From NCBI GenBank assembly GCA_900239685.1, contig OENT01000427.1, positions 54,476-118,475 of the forward strand: a stretch of DNA of 64,000 nt. The letters are read 5' to 3'. Source of the stretch: Rotaria macrura. Its lineage: Eukaryota > Rotifera > Eurotatoria > Philodinida > Philodinidae. This document shows, piece after piece, positions 25,704 to 39,524 of the stretch; positions within the stretch are counted from its first letter, which is position 1; each line of letters begins with the position of its first letter. The translations under genes and the position numbers were made by a program. The notes beneath the pieces are model-generated. The model made no database searches. It worked only from the letters and a program-made list of their open reading frames with translations, and was not told the origin of the DNA.

Positions 25704-28700
25704 ATGAACGAAAATGATGATTATGAATGTGTTCAACGACGTCTTTGCGCTGTTATGGCTAAATCCGAATGGACATCATCTCGTATGCGCATGCAAAAAA
25801 GTGGTGAAGAATTACGTGAACGTCGAACTAAATCGCATCAAACTGCAAATAAATTTTTACAAGAACTTCTTGAAAAACGAACTGACAGTGACTTAATTGA
25901 TGATAATGGTGCTGTTGATCGGTATCATAAATTTGTCAAATACAAATCAGCATTAAACGATGATACAAATAGTACACTAGATGAATTCGATCGACGATTA
26001 CGTGCTTTAAATAATGGTCGACGGAAGCAAACAAAAAACTTAAATAATGAAAATTCGAATACGATTGAAGAAAAACAAGATAAAAAAATAATAAATAATT
26101 CAGAATCAACAGTTCAAGTTCAAAATGATAAGAAAGACATGAGTGTACAACAAATACAACATGAAGAATATGTATGTAAACATAATCAAATACAAACTTT
26201 TTTATGAATAAAGAAGCAAATATTTATTAGACGAATAGAATATTCTACTGATAATTTAATATTTTATATGTGATGATTTTATTTCTTATAAAACCTAAGA
26301 TCACTGTATGATACATGAAAGTATTCTATTTTCACTGAAAATATGAAATTAACGTTGCTCTTTCCATGGCTCATGTCCGGAAGGGATATATTCTTTTATA
26401 TTCTATCTCATCAGTATTACTAAGGTACACATGAATCATAAGGTGGTAATTTTAAGAGTCTCTAAATTTTAATCTATGTAGTATAGTGATTATTATATTT
26501 CTTTTCGCTCTGATACGAAGACATCACATTCAGCTTTGTCGGTCATTGATTATACACGACATTGTTTTGCTAGACATTGATCACTAGATTGAAATAGTAT
26601 ACGCCTTTCATATTTACAGATCTATTTCATGATTAACAACATTTTAGTTGAAAGGCATTATAATACAATATGAGGCTTATTATTAAAAAAGAATTCAAGA
26701 TTTTTTGTAATCAGCTATGTTATTATTACAATATGAGAGTGACATTTCATAGTTTTTAACAAATAGTAGTTCTTTGAGAAATAAAAATCTCCACTTTCTA
26801 TTCTCAGAGGCAATTATGAAATTTATTTTACGTCAAAGTATTTAAAGAATTTCTTCGCTATGTAGATAGGAATGGAACTTTTCAATTCAATAAAATAATT
26901 TAAGATGTAATTAAAAATTCTCTAAACCATAGTCAATGAAACCTTAAAATATCGAGAGAAACAGATGTCTTATAAAAATTATGCAAAACGTTTTTTCGTA
27001 GAAATATTTTACAAATGTTCGACAGAGAATCCTGTAAAACGTTATGATTCTTATGTGTTTAGTAATAAGAGATATCAAGTTGAGTGTTTTAAATTTAGTT
27101 AATTTATGATTCTTTCTTTATCTCAAAAGTTTCTTCGGTATGATGAAAGTTATAGATGTCAAAGTAATCTTGACAGTTAGACTTTATAGATACTCGACGC
27201 AAATTAACATAATCAAAAATAAAATGACCCATGTTCAAGTTCAGATTTCAGTTTGACTGAAACCTATCATGAAATTTTTTTTCTATCGTTCTTCTTAATG
27301 TTGAACTATTAATCGATTGAATTTACATACAATTACATAACTTGCGCTTCAGTCGATTACTTTCAATCAATATTGTTCCCAACTTCATTGAGCATTATTC
27401 TTTTCTTTTCTTTTCTTTTATACAGACTACTAAGAAATGAAACCTTCGTGTATTGTCTGACCATTGTACATCGTTTTTGATTATGTAGAACATATGAGAT
27501 AATGCTTAAAATCAAGCATGTTATATCTCAAAAATCTTAGAAGAATTCGTACCAGACATGCTACCGGTTCTGTTTGAGATATTTTCTCTCTGATTGTGTT
27601 ACGTTCTAAAGCTCCAAGACCGATTTCATCTAAGTATGATACTCTGATAAATTTGTTAACTTGTCTATATAGAATGGAAAAACGTTTTGCACAATTTTTA
27701 TTCTTTTACACTTGCTTGAAGGCAACTGATTTAAGGAATCCAAAAAGTAATTTCAATAGTTTTCAAAGCAGTCTATAGAATAGAGCTACGAAAAAATTTT
27801 ACACGATAGTTATTGTCATTTTTATAACGTAATAAATGTTCTACAGCGAAAAACATTCTTCGTACGTTTTCAGTATGCAGTCAATTTTTTTTCTGACAAA
27901 CAGGCATTGAAAGTAGTTTTGTATGTTGTTCAATGCAGAATTTTTATGATCTGTATTTCGGTATAAAGTGCTCCTTCACATGTAAAAATATTAATTAATT
28001 ATTTCTTAATGATTCGTTTCAAAATAGACAATATCGATAAGATGTTGCGTCTCTCTCAGTTTGACTAGTCTTAGAGTGCTCATTAATTTTCAAACTGTAA
28101 AATACGAAACTAAATTTCAAATCTTGAAAAACCAAAGTGTTAAGGAGAAGACAACTTGTTCTTTGAAAATATATGCTCCTACTGTCAGTAAAATATTCTT
28201 GTAAAATGTTACAATGCTTTCATACTATGAACTACAAAATCATGCAAAGTTGCTTGACCTTACGAAATAAATAACTTAAAGCTCTTAGAACTGACAACTC
28301 ATTAACCTTTAGATAGAATATTCCTTAAAGAGTGACGATCTGCTATTTGAAAAAGAAATCACGTCTTTCGAAAGATGTTCGTTATTCAACTATTGAAATT
28401 TAGTTTCGTATTTTACAGTTTGAAAATTAATGAAAACTCTAAGATCAGTCAAACTTAGAGAGACGCAAAATTTTATCGATATTGTCTATTTTGAAACGAA
28501 TCATTAAGAAATAATTCATCAATATTTTTACATGTGAAGGAGCATTTTATACCGAAATACAGATCATAAAAATTCTGCATTGAACAACATACAAAGCTAC
28601 TTTCAGTGCTTGTTTGTCAGCAAAAAACTTGACTGCATACTGAAAACGTACTCTGCTGCCTTCCTGTATTATAGTTTCGAATCAATTTGGTTCGGTTCCA

Positions 28701-31652
28701 AAAAACACACGAACTGACCTCCATCATTGATTCTTAATATTCAATAGAATCCAAAATATCATCAGGATCATATCAATCGATTGTTCGTTGTCTTTAGAGG
28801 ACTATCAAGTGCAATTACATATACATGTCTATGCCTCTAAATACAAATACTCATTGAGTAGATTATCGAATCACATAGTTCTCTGAGATGTTCACTATTA
28901 CTTCTCCGATATTCCGTTTCCTATCAATAATATAGATCTTCTTGTTTATTTATTTTTTATAGTTTAAACCATCCAGAGTACTATTGACGGCAACGAAAAT
29001 TCCAACAACATCAACTCCAAACGATACGACAAGTGACTTAGCTAATTCTGTCTTTCATGATGATGAAGTTCAAGGATTGTCTAATGTTCATTCAACAACA
29101 ATATCGTTTATTGATAGTCAAGCAAATCGAATTGAATCACCTAATCAAGATCATCGTTCGTCATTATCAGACAGAGCTGAAACAATAAACTCTTCAACAT
29201 TATCATTAAATGATTCATTAGCACAAACTTTATTTTCACCGAAAGCTCGCAGACCGGATGGTACCGAAGTTATTCGTTCACCACCAACAAGTCCAATACC
29301 ACGTCCGTCATCTAATATGTTGTTGCTAAATCATGTTTATTTCCCACGCTCATTAACGTCACACGGAAAAGTCACTACGAGCTCAACATCAAAACGACAA
29401 TTACCAGCTCTTCCATTTGTACAATCATCTGATAAAAAAAACAGTCAAAATGAACAGTTTGACCCACAACAAATATATGATTTACTTGATCATTTAGATA
29501 ACGATCCCAAAAAATATCCGCTTGTGAGTTTTACTAACATGCTCGGCCAACTTAAATTATCAAATGTTATTTGTAATAATCAAGATCTGATAAATATTAA
29601 CTCTTCAATGGAACGTTCACCACTCATTAACAATACAACTGCTAATAATCATGATGACGAAGTAATTAGTTTTCCAAATCTATTCGATCAACCGTCATCA
29701 TCATCAACAACACAAGGAAAACATTTTTTCACAACATTAACGATCAATATGGATGACCCAAAAAATATTTTTCTATATACAATGACAATAAGTACAGTAC
29801 AAATAAGTGCATCTATATTAGTTCCATATTCAATTTTGAATGGTCGACGACCTTTTCTAAAATGTTCAAAACAAACAAATTTTCGACAAATTCGTTCGAA
29901 ACAACAAAGAAATACATGTCAAGTAACAGCTATCGAATCATCAGTGAATACAGAACAATTTCAACAAAACGATATTATATTAAAAGTAAAATTGATTCAT
30001 AAAAACTTCATAGATTAAAAGTTACAGAGAATGTCATGAAAAATATGAGACTTATTAACGGATAGAAATACCTTTGGAAATCATCGAGCTTAGTCAAAGT
30101 ATACTTTTCATTTGAAGCAGAAGATAAATGAGGTCGACTATGTCAAGATAAGGTAAATCGATTATCTAGAAAATGTAATACTGACATTTCCAATTCAAAA
30201 GTTAGATTTTTCTCAAGGTTGCCAACAGTATGTGGCAGCTTTTCTTCGCTCTTTCATTAGCAAGTACTTCAAATCATACAATTCCTCAATAATTACATTT
30301 TAATAACTTCTTTTTCACATCTTGTAAAATGATCGATTCATTCATCACCGCATTTCTTCATGGTAAGTCCGACTAAGTACTTCAAAAAATTGAACGAGCA
30401 TTCAACAGAAACGTGCTAAACTATTTTGTAGCTCCTGGTGAGATTCAATCTGATTCTCTTGTTTTCTTTTCTTAAACATCTGAAGCACTAAATGCTTTTT
30501 TCGTTCTCATTTAACAATTAAAACAATGTCACGTTCAGAAGAAAAATAGAGATTTATTTGGATCAGGAAAATGCTTTTTTAATTAAACTTAATCAATAGT
30601 TCACATCTATTTATGTTGATTACGTGACCGTGGTTTTAAGTACATTCTCTGTAAACATATATATTTAGATGAAAGATGTGCAAAGGATTATCTATCATAA
30701 AGAAAACTAAAGATGTACACACGGGTACTACGACTTTTTCTCTCGCAACAAAAACAAGTACTTCAAAGGTTCTTTTTTCCATCATCGTATGGTTTGTGAA
30801 GTTCTGCTTAAAATTTGAAATTTCTAAACTAACCAAATCAAAACAATTTTTTTCCTATCCATTTCAAACAACGAAAAGAGGGTTTATGTAGAGTAAATTC
30901 CACTTTTTTTGATAATCTGACTATTTCACCGTCTGTGTGAAGTCTGTTGCATCAATTTCAAATCTTACAGAGATCAGCTTTCAACAGTTTCCAATCAATG
31001 GGTTCCACGTTCAGAGCAGCTTTTGTTTCTGAATACTGTCATGAAACTTTTCTGAAAGTCAGAAATCATTTGTATCGTTCGTTTAAATAAATCGTTCCAT
31101 GCCCATCAAAGATTTTAATAAATAGTCAACCGATGTACTTTGGTATGAGTTCACCCGTTATACAATCACCGGATTCGCTACAAGCCGGTGTGTTTTTTCC
31201 GAACTTATTGCGTAAATATTTAAAACAAGTAAGCAAAGGATAACTATTCGTTGAAAAATTACTCTAGAATAAGAAAACAAATTGAAGTAGTTCACTGAAA
31301 TACTTTGTTATTACAAAATTCAGAAAAGGAATTCTTTTTTGTTTTCATTAAACTGGTCGAAAAGTTTCATGTTTTTATTATTATTTATAAACAATGCGAT
31401 AGTAGATGAAAACAAAATTCTTCCCTACTATAAGAAAAAAGTCATTGTATAGTACTTTCCTTATCTAGTCTTCATTTCAATTGATAATTTTTTGAATATT
31501 CTGTTGATATAAAATTACTTTTTATTTAGATTAATGATCAATCTGTATGGGGCTTAACCACAAATGGCATTATAGATATTTTGAAAAAACGAAGCAAACA
31601 ATCCAACAGTTGCTATGTAACAATTGCTCGACTATGTCAACCATTCCTTTAA
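25704..31652 (+). CDS. Uncharacterised protein, five exons, charged N-terminus and N/S/T-rich middle
   Basis: Exons inferred: 25704-26171 (donor gtatgt), 28963-29985, 30229-30263, 31126-31228 and 31530-31652; phases agree and give about 583 aa. Residues 1-110 are charged and probably helical (AKSEWTSSRMRMQKSGEEL, ELLEKRTDSDLID, LDEFDRRLRALNNGRRK). Residues 110-370 are low-complexity, rich in N, S, T and Q, probably disordered. About 410-450 is a more ordered stretch (FFTTLTINMDDPKNIFLY, TISTVQISASILVPYSIL), and the C-terminal 85 residues (LQAGVFFPNLLRKYLKQ, SVWGLTTNGIIDILKKR, CYVTIARLCQPFL) look folded. No domain recognised. If exon 1 is not spliced, a 167-aa product ending at 26207 results; exon 2 can likewise run to a stop at 30018. 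The 35-nt exon 3 is the least certain part. An AATAAA lies 33 nt past the last stop. Confidence 0.6.
27863..28120 (+). repeat. Left arm of a 258-bp inverted repeat (intronic)
   Basis: Runs from tacgttttcagtatgcag to ctaaatttcaa and pairs with the reverse complement of 28393-28650, with scattered mismatches and small indels. It lies inside the 2.8-kb intron of the uncharacterised gene. Confidence 0.9.
28393..28650 (-). repeat. Right arm of the 258-bp inverted repeat (intronic)
   Basis: Inverted partner of 27863-28120, separated by a 272-bp spacer. Could be a foldback or MITE-type insertion or a local inverted duplication. No clear target-site duplication was found at the outer ends. Confidence 0.9.
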
Positions 31653-31684
31653 ATTTTCGTGTTCAGAAAAAGTATAATAATTAG

Positions 31685-31690
31685 AATAAA
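31685..31690 (+). terminator. Polyadenylation signal AATAAA of the uncharacterised gene
   Basis: AATAAA 33 nt after the TAA at 31650-31652, supporting 31530-31652 as the terminal exon. Confidence 0.55.
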
Positions 31691-34600
31691 TAATGTATGC
31701 ATGAAACGTTTACTTACGATTGCGCGAAAAGTATTGTTTACTTAAACACGATAGCCCTGAAAAATAGAAGTGCAAACGAAAAAAAGACAAATGTTACTTA
31801 TTTTAAACGATTGCATAATGTTTAACGAGTTACATAAGTTTTTTTGTTATGAAAATATCATCTATAAATGTTTGGTAGATACTGCTTGAATTATAAGGAT
31901 AATTATATATTAATGTACAAAGAACATCAAGTACTATTGTACTTATACTAATCTAGATGGCTTTGCACTAATTTTTCGAACTCGTGCAAGAGAATTTATT
32001 GAAACGTTTCGAAGATTGACATTGTTTCTTTTTCATTTGATAACATGAGAAGTCTTTTCCTATGACGTCATGAGACTGATTCAGATGCTTACGATGTGAT
32101 GGGTTTTCATAAACAAGACAAACGATCTCTCACTTTCAAATGTTTACAACGTTTTAATAAATTAGTATTGTATAAAAAAAACGACCAGAGTTTATCTGAT
32201 TTCATTTGAATTATTTCTTTATCTCTCTTTAGAGATAATGTCAGAATCCTGGCATGCATTTTCTTACAACCAAAAACATGAGTACTGCGTAAATCTAGGT
32301 AATTTTTGATAGCTATCACATTTTGATTTCATCTGAATAGATCTTGATACTTGTCAATGTGCGCAATAGAATATTTGACATGTTCTGTAAACATACATCT
32401 AGTTTAGATTCTGATACGATGTTTGATATGAACTGTTCACGTCTGTATTGATTCGAAGTTGATTTGATCAGTTCAGAGAATGTCGAATAATTGATCAGAG
32501 GTTGTTTGAACTCTTTGGGTGACTATGACCGTGTATGACAGTGAAGATTCTAGTCTTTCTAAATAGTATGATTGTCTATATTAGTATCTTTAAAGAGCTA
32601 CGACTTTTGTGTCAGTTATTCTACTAGGTATATATCAATTATCAAAAATAATTTAACTATTTTATCTTGTGCATATGTTCTAGTATCTTCCATTAGTTTA
32701 TTGACAAAGATTTTGGTAGACCGAAAAAAAAATTCTAATGTTGACATTACGAAATATAAATATGATCAATTTTTTATGTATCTTTACAATTATGAAATCT
32801 ACTGAAGTTTATTTATTCAAATCAAGACCATCCACTTGGTATTAACAATACAGATTTGTTTTACTTATTCTGAATAGAAAAAATGATTTCTATCTAATGA
32901 TTGATTTTATTCACCTCTAGAGTCAATAAAATCGTTTTCGGTATGAATTCAATAGCAGATGTTCTGTTTAATGAATCATTGGGTATCATTATACCCCAGT
33001 AATAACGTATAGATCGTCGTCTCGATATCTTTTCTATATAAATGCACATAAATATATCATCATAATAGATTCTAGTTCATTATTTCAATATAATTATTAT
33101 CAAAGTAATCTACAACAATGATGATCATACAATAAAATTAAATAGCAGAAAGTTTTCTTCTGTTAGAATGCTGATATTATCGTCTCTCGAAATTCATGTC
33201 TATATGCTGTCTAACACAATAAATAATTGAACTTACACACGTATTTAATCAGTAACAACATTTTCCTCTTTTTTCAATTACACTCTATTATAAATGGAGA
33301 ATTCGTACATGTCTCGTATGATTTTCAAAACAAACAACAGAAGCATCAATCACTTACATCTATTAGCTCGATCGATCACTCTTTAATGGAATTATACATG
33401 AGAAAATTTGACATACTATTCTTTTCTTCTAAAAGTTCAAATATATTGATTGACTGAATTAAATATTTTTAACATGTTCGTACAATAAAATGTGAATCTA
33501 TACATCTAATCCGTTTTGATTTTGATGCGATGAACTCAATTCATAGTGCATTTAGATGTTTCACATCTCATTGTATTAAAAATGTGAATAGAAAAGTTGA
33601 AATATTATACACCGTTTGCTGAAATCACGGAAAGTAAACTTGAAACAAACGTATCTGATGTATTAAAAATACTTTTATTTGATATAGTAGTCTTACAAGA
33701 AGATAAGGGCTCATCTTATCGTTTTTAATAATGGTTCTTGCATAATATTATTCTACTATCTATTTTGTGAACATAATTATTTTTTATTTAAGCTTAGTTT
33801 TCATTCAGAAACTAAGACGAAATGACTTAATCAAAATTACTAGGAATTTTAATGTTATTAGATCATTATAGATGGATCAAAGTGTTTCAATTAAATGCCT
33901 TCCGGTTGTTGATTGTGAAATTTAAATAGTAATAATTGTGGTAACTAAGAAATTTTGATAATTAATGAAATATAATGGTTTAAATATATCATCTATAGAT
34001 AATTTTATAAGTCTTATATTTTAGTTTTCGCGATATACTTAGATAGAATGAGAGAAGTATGGATGGTTATATTTTGATGTAGACACTCGCTAATCAATAG
34101 AATGTAATAGTAAATGATTAATACGTTCAGAAAAAAAGTTTTTGAAAGCAATAATGAAGACTGATCTTGTCGAATCATTTCTTCACGATTTTGTGTAATT
34201 TTAAACTTTGATTTCTATGGAATGCATCAATACACTCAATAATAATTCTTATTTGTTAGTGATGTCTTAATCTGTTATTTTTCTTCATCGAAAATTTCAT
34301 AGTGACCTTAAAATAGTTTCTAGGATAAAAATAATCGTACGAATTTCAAGAGTCTTATGTAACTGTACTAATTCAGTCTTACAATCGAAGAATCCTTCTA
34401 AGATAAAGAAGGACATAAAGATCGATTCATATTTATCCGAGGTTAAAATAATTTTCGTCTTGAAAATGCATTTTGAGCGTAGGTAACGGTAAATCAACTT
34501 TTTTTTCATGTATAACTCATCGATGTAATGTAAATACGGCTATTGAAAAATATTGACTTAGACAGAGAACAGTTTAAAAACCAATTCAAATTCGTTTCAT

Positions 34601-36257
34601 CTCTCATCTCTAATTCGTATTTGTAGAAACATACACCTGTATTTGTGCTAATTATCTTGGTCGGACACAATGAAACATCAATAGAGTAGACCATTTATCA
34701 AAAAAATGACCACGCAAAAATAAGACATATGATGAAATTTTCAAAAAAACCCATTTGAACTAGACAGAAAAAAGCTTCTATACTATTCGTTAGAGAGGTG
34801 AGATTTCAAGTCAGATCATACTAGTATGCATCATACACATTTTTTCAGAGTTTTAGAGTGAATCTTATGATACTATATTGCTCTGACATTGATGTAGACA
34901 GAATGGTTTTTCGTGCAAAATTATTGTGGATTTTCATCAACTACAAATTCGTTTTTATTCTCTTCTATGTAAAGTAATTGAATAATATCAATTGAAAAGT
35001 ATCACTCGTTGATGTTTTGTCGTGGATCTCGAATAATACGAAATACTCACTCAAGGTAGAGCACATTTTCATTTTGCTCTGTTTATAGATTTTATTTAAA
35101 CACTGCATTTATGTATTCATATTCAGCACAACTGACTAGATTTGATATAAATAAACATGAGAGAAAAAAAGTCTTTCGAAAGAGTTTTATTATCAAAGAC
35201 AACGAACAAGTAAGTATACGGAAGTTACACAATGAAGAAATCATTTTAATAAACTCTTCATTACTTGATTATTTTTCAGCTTATAAGTAGAATAGCTATT
35301 AAAATGATATTTACTATCAAACAAAGCATTAAGTTTCAATATCTATGAATAGATTTTTATTGAGTTTCATATTTAAATTAAAAGACTATGAATCTTGATT
35401 TGTATAATTTTCTAGACTATAAGCCGCATGCATATAAATGTTTTTGTATTACCATCCATTTCTCTCGAGCATCCATTGGCAACCTAAGGAAATGTTTTTA
35501 CCAATGAAAATGAGATGTTACAACTAATTTATTGATTCAGTGTGCGATACAAGCCGCTAATATTGAATACTGATTGTGCATAAAATCTTACGAAGACATA
35601 TAAGTCATTTGAATTTTCATACATCAATCAGTTAGTAATAATAACAATTAGCCGTCAGTGCTTGAAAACTAGAATAGTTGGGGAACTGCTAGTCATCAAA
35701 GTCTGATTTCATGTACAAGTCGTGTTCTTCTTCATTAATGGTCAACAATTAATACTTGAGGCTATGGCTTTAAGTACGGACAAACAAGCAAACATACAAC
35801 ATCACAATATTTCATATGATATAGTTGGGCAAGAACAAAAAAAACCATATTCGTTCATGATAAATTTATATTAAACATTGTAATATGTAAAATAATAATT
35901 ATTGTTCTCCTGTAAAAACTGTATGTTTGGAATAATTGGGAACTAATATCGTGTTGGTAAATGGATCAAGAGTTTACATAATATCTCATTTTATTTATAG
36001 TATCATAGTATGAAACTAAATTCATAGACGAATTCTTATAGGCAACTATCATTCAATTTATCTGAGGTGCTGTTTATTTAACTAGAAAATCAATAAAATA
36101 AACTTCACAATTAAAGAAATTACTTTTAATCATTTTGATTGGAAACAGAAACGTCTCAGTTTTAGAGTTTTGACTTTGTGTTTTGTTTAATCGATGCCCA
36201 AACTGGATGAACCTAATAGAGTGGAAAATAAGCAAACCAGTGATATTTTATGTTCAT
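31691..36257. other. Intergenic spacer, no gene recognised
   Basis: About 4.6 kb of AT-rich DNA between two convergent genes. Only chance-size frames are present; no repeat or RNA gene recognised. Confidence 0.5.
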
Positions 36258-39200
36258 TTATCTAAATTTTACTTTATATCGATTGGTTGGATTAAGTCTT
36301 GCTCGTTCCATCAATGCTTCATAAGCTTGACCGTCATAGCGTCCAAGACATGAACCTATGTTGTTTTATTTTTATAAATAATTTTTAAACGTAAAAAAAA
36401 TTAATATTTCACGATATATTTACTTAAGTCATTATCATGAAAACCAAAAGCATCAACAAGTGTAATCAAATTTGGTCGAAGTCGAGCATACATATTTAGT
36501 AGAGTAGAAGTTTCCAATTGATAAATTTGTTCAGATGTAAGCAATTTTAACTAGAATAATTGAAAGAAAACAAAACAGAACAGTAATATCGCTTATTTAT
36601 TATCAGATATTCTTTCCAATTGGCTTACTCGAATAAAATCAATGGCTTGATTTCGTAAAGTATGAATTGCAAATACTTGAAAAATTTCTTCAAAAACTAA
36701 TGCGAATGATGGATATGCGGATGCTTTACGTACACTATCATAGAATGTCCTTAAAATAAATGTTTCGATATATGTCTAAAAATTTCAAAATAAAATCAAA
36801 ATATTAATTTCAAATCGATCTTCTCATGTCCTACTTTAGCAATATGTACGAGTTCAATGGAATTTTTCGAAAACGCATCATATGATGTCGACGATGATTG
36901 CTTCAATCGATTAGCCATTGATTTTAAAAGTCTAAATTGTTTTGTTTTTGAAAGAAAAAATATACCCAGATACGATTCATGTATTCAATTAAAAATAACG
37001 AACAGTTTTGATCGACATTCAAATAAGTAACAATAATCAACAAGTTCAACAATAGATGTAGGAGGTGATTTGTTTGAATATAAATAGGCTATCGACGAAT
37101 CCTTATCGATTTCATTATTGTCGTTGGCTTCTTGTATAACTTTTAGAAGATATCTATTTTGATAGAAATATTTCTCAAAACTATTCGACTCTATTTTCTT
37201 TTCCTATTCGATATACCTTGCTGTTTGTTGGAATAAAACAGCATTGTCGCCTTCATAACTACATGCTGCATCAAGCATATTATTTATAGTTTTTATTCCA
37301 CTTGCCACTAAAAATCCATGGCCACCACAAGCAACACGACATATTTGAGAAAAGCGTTCAGCTATTGTTGACTTATACGCTTTTAAACCCGATGATAGAG
37401 CATGAAGCTTAAAAATGAATAGTCATATGAATATGTTTTATAAATGAAAAATAACAAGAATCAACAATGAAATTACTTCCGATAATCGTTCGAATAGAAT
37501 AACCTCACCATCTAAAATTTTTGCACGTAAGTTTTCCAGATTCATAAATGTATATAGGAATGCATATGTCGTAGCCAAGCATGGCACTAATTTTTCTTGT
37601 TGCAATGGGTAATCAAGAATAAGTGTTTCATTTCTTTATGTAAGAAAAATAGATATTTAATGAAATTTTCAAAAGAAAACAATATTTATTGAAAACATTA
37701 CCCATTTGGATTCTGCCCTTGACGACGAACAGCTGAATATCGCATAGTAATTGTGATAGCACGAGCAAGTAATATTGAAAAATAAGCACAAAGATTAACA
37801 CGAGTTGCAAGCATGGCTCCATAAAGAAGACGAGGATCGGCAAGACGTTCAAAATGACCTTGTTCGTCAACCTAAGTAGATGAACCAATCGGAATAAATA
37901 GTTTTTCTATTCATGCAAAAAAAGACACATACGTAAGCTAATTTCATAAGCATATTTTTTCGTGGAATTCTCACGTTCGCCAATCGTAGATACCCATTAT
38001 CACCAGCATCGTGTGCAAATCGAGAACTTATTTCTCCGACTTCTACTCCTGAACAGAAATAACAAGAGTTTGAAATAGTTATTGACCAAGAAAGTAGGAA
38101 TGATACTGCAGTTCCATGATAATCTTACTGTCGCACTCGACAACATTCGTCGACTATAACTGAGAGCTGATTGTGTATCTGGGCTTGCTTCATATTACTT
38201 AATCTTTATTATTATATTACAGTCTATGCAAGCAAGCATATAGTCATATGATTCGATTGTATGATTGATCTAGCTATTCAAGATTACGGAACAAACACAC
38301 TAGCATAAAAGAGAAATACAATCAATCTGTTCTCTATTGATTTCCAATTGCACAAATATATGTAATACGAGTAAAAAGTATCGGGACAAACGGGCGCTTT
38401 CTTTGGCTGAAAAATCGATCGACTATGAAAAATTCTTAATTGACAATACTTGAACTTAAGTTTCTTGAGTAAATATATCATGAGAACAGCTATCTTCCTG
38501 TTTCAAGGAAACTACGTACAGGCTGGCATGCAAATAAATTAAACAACAGAGAAACAAGTCTTCAATAGATATATAGTATAATAATAATGAATCTCATAAA
38601 TTCATGTTTTTTAAACATACACTTGCTCTTCAAAAGCTCATCCGTCGTATTCGTTTATTAGTTTGTCTCAGAAAACCTAGCCTTCCATATAGATCACGAT
38701 TGGTTTCTCTGAAGTAAAAAGAAAAGTATAAGAATTTTACCTGGTAATGGTTCATGAGTATGTAAATCTCGAATAGGAACAAAAAACATTTGTAATCCAC
38801 ACGCATGATTTCGATCTGGTGAATATAATTGTGCCATAAGTAGAACATAATTTGTTGAGCGCCCTAGTGCACCAGGCCAAAATTTTGTTGCAGTTAATGT
38901 TGGTGTATTCATTACAAATGTATCTGTTGCACGATCGAAGACAGCTTCAGTTTCTAACCGTTGTAAATTTGACCCATGACCGAGTTCTGTTTGAGCATAT
39001 GTACCAATTATTTGAAATGAACGTGCAAGTGGTAAGAACCTTTCTTTTTGCTCATCACTAGCCAGTGCTTCAAGAGTATGCGTAAACATGCCCACGTGCA
39101 AATTAAACAGGAATCGTCCATTAACAAAAATATTCAAAAACCAGTCACGATATTTCTTGTCCGTTATATTTAAACGTTCAACTTCCTTAATAGCAACAAA

Positions 39201-39524
39201 GCTCTTACGAACAATTACATCATAATGTTCATCAGCATCCAGATATTCTAGTGGTAGATGAGTTTCATGTATAGGATGTGCATAAGCTAGACGAGCTAAA
39301 TCAGACAGAAGAAGATAATAATATCTAAAATTGACAACTTTTAATATGTTAATCTTACAAATTTGACGTCGTTTGTTTATGTTAAAGTAAGAATCGGGAC
39401 TACCAAACATAAACTGTGTCAGTTGTTCAACATCAAATGTTGATGATTGTCGTTCACGTAATAAATCAGGATTTTTCGTGTCACTTATTTGATAAAATGG
39501 ACTTTGATCTTGAGCGTCGAGCAT
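36258..39524 (-). CDS. Acyl-CoA oxidase (peroxisomal beta-oxidation)
   Basis: FAD enzyme that oxidises acyl-CoA to trans-2-enoyl-CoA and passes electrons to O2, making H2O2; first step of peroxisomal beta-oxidation. Eleven exons: 39359-39524, 38741-39295, 37933-38048, 37702-37871, 37477-37633, 37217-37407, 37004-37153, 36835-36931, 36629-36775, 36424-36550 and 36258-36355; 657 aa, the normal ACOX length. N-terminal alpha domain from LLRERQSSTF; FAD/substrate motif YAQTELGHGS at 155-164; RIPRKNMLMK; MRYSAVRRQ; CGGHG at 415-419; the general base Glu is E440 in YEGDNAV; C-terminal GRYDGQAYE. The C-terminus ends KVKFR, so the usual SKL-type PTS1 is missing and no PTS2 is visible at the N-terminus. 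Intron 2 is 692 bp; others are about 60-90 nt. ACOX1 versus ACOX3 type cannot be settled by eye. Confidence 0.95.
38049..38740 (-). other. Intron 2 of acyl-CoA oxidase
   Basis: A 692-bp intron from gtaaaa to gttcag. It contains short open frames that are not exons; LPG before it joins directly to VEVGEISSRF after it, as in the family. Confidence 0.8.

Noticed and set aside
38630-38848. Possible extra acyl-CoA oxidase exon after LPG
   Set aside because: The frame continuing past 38741 does not match the family, whereas exon 3 at 37933-38048 continues the acyl-CoA oxidase sequence exactly; this stretch is intron.
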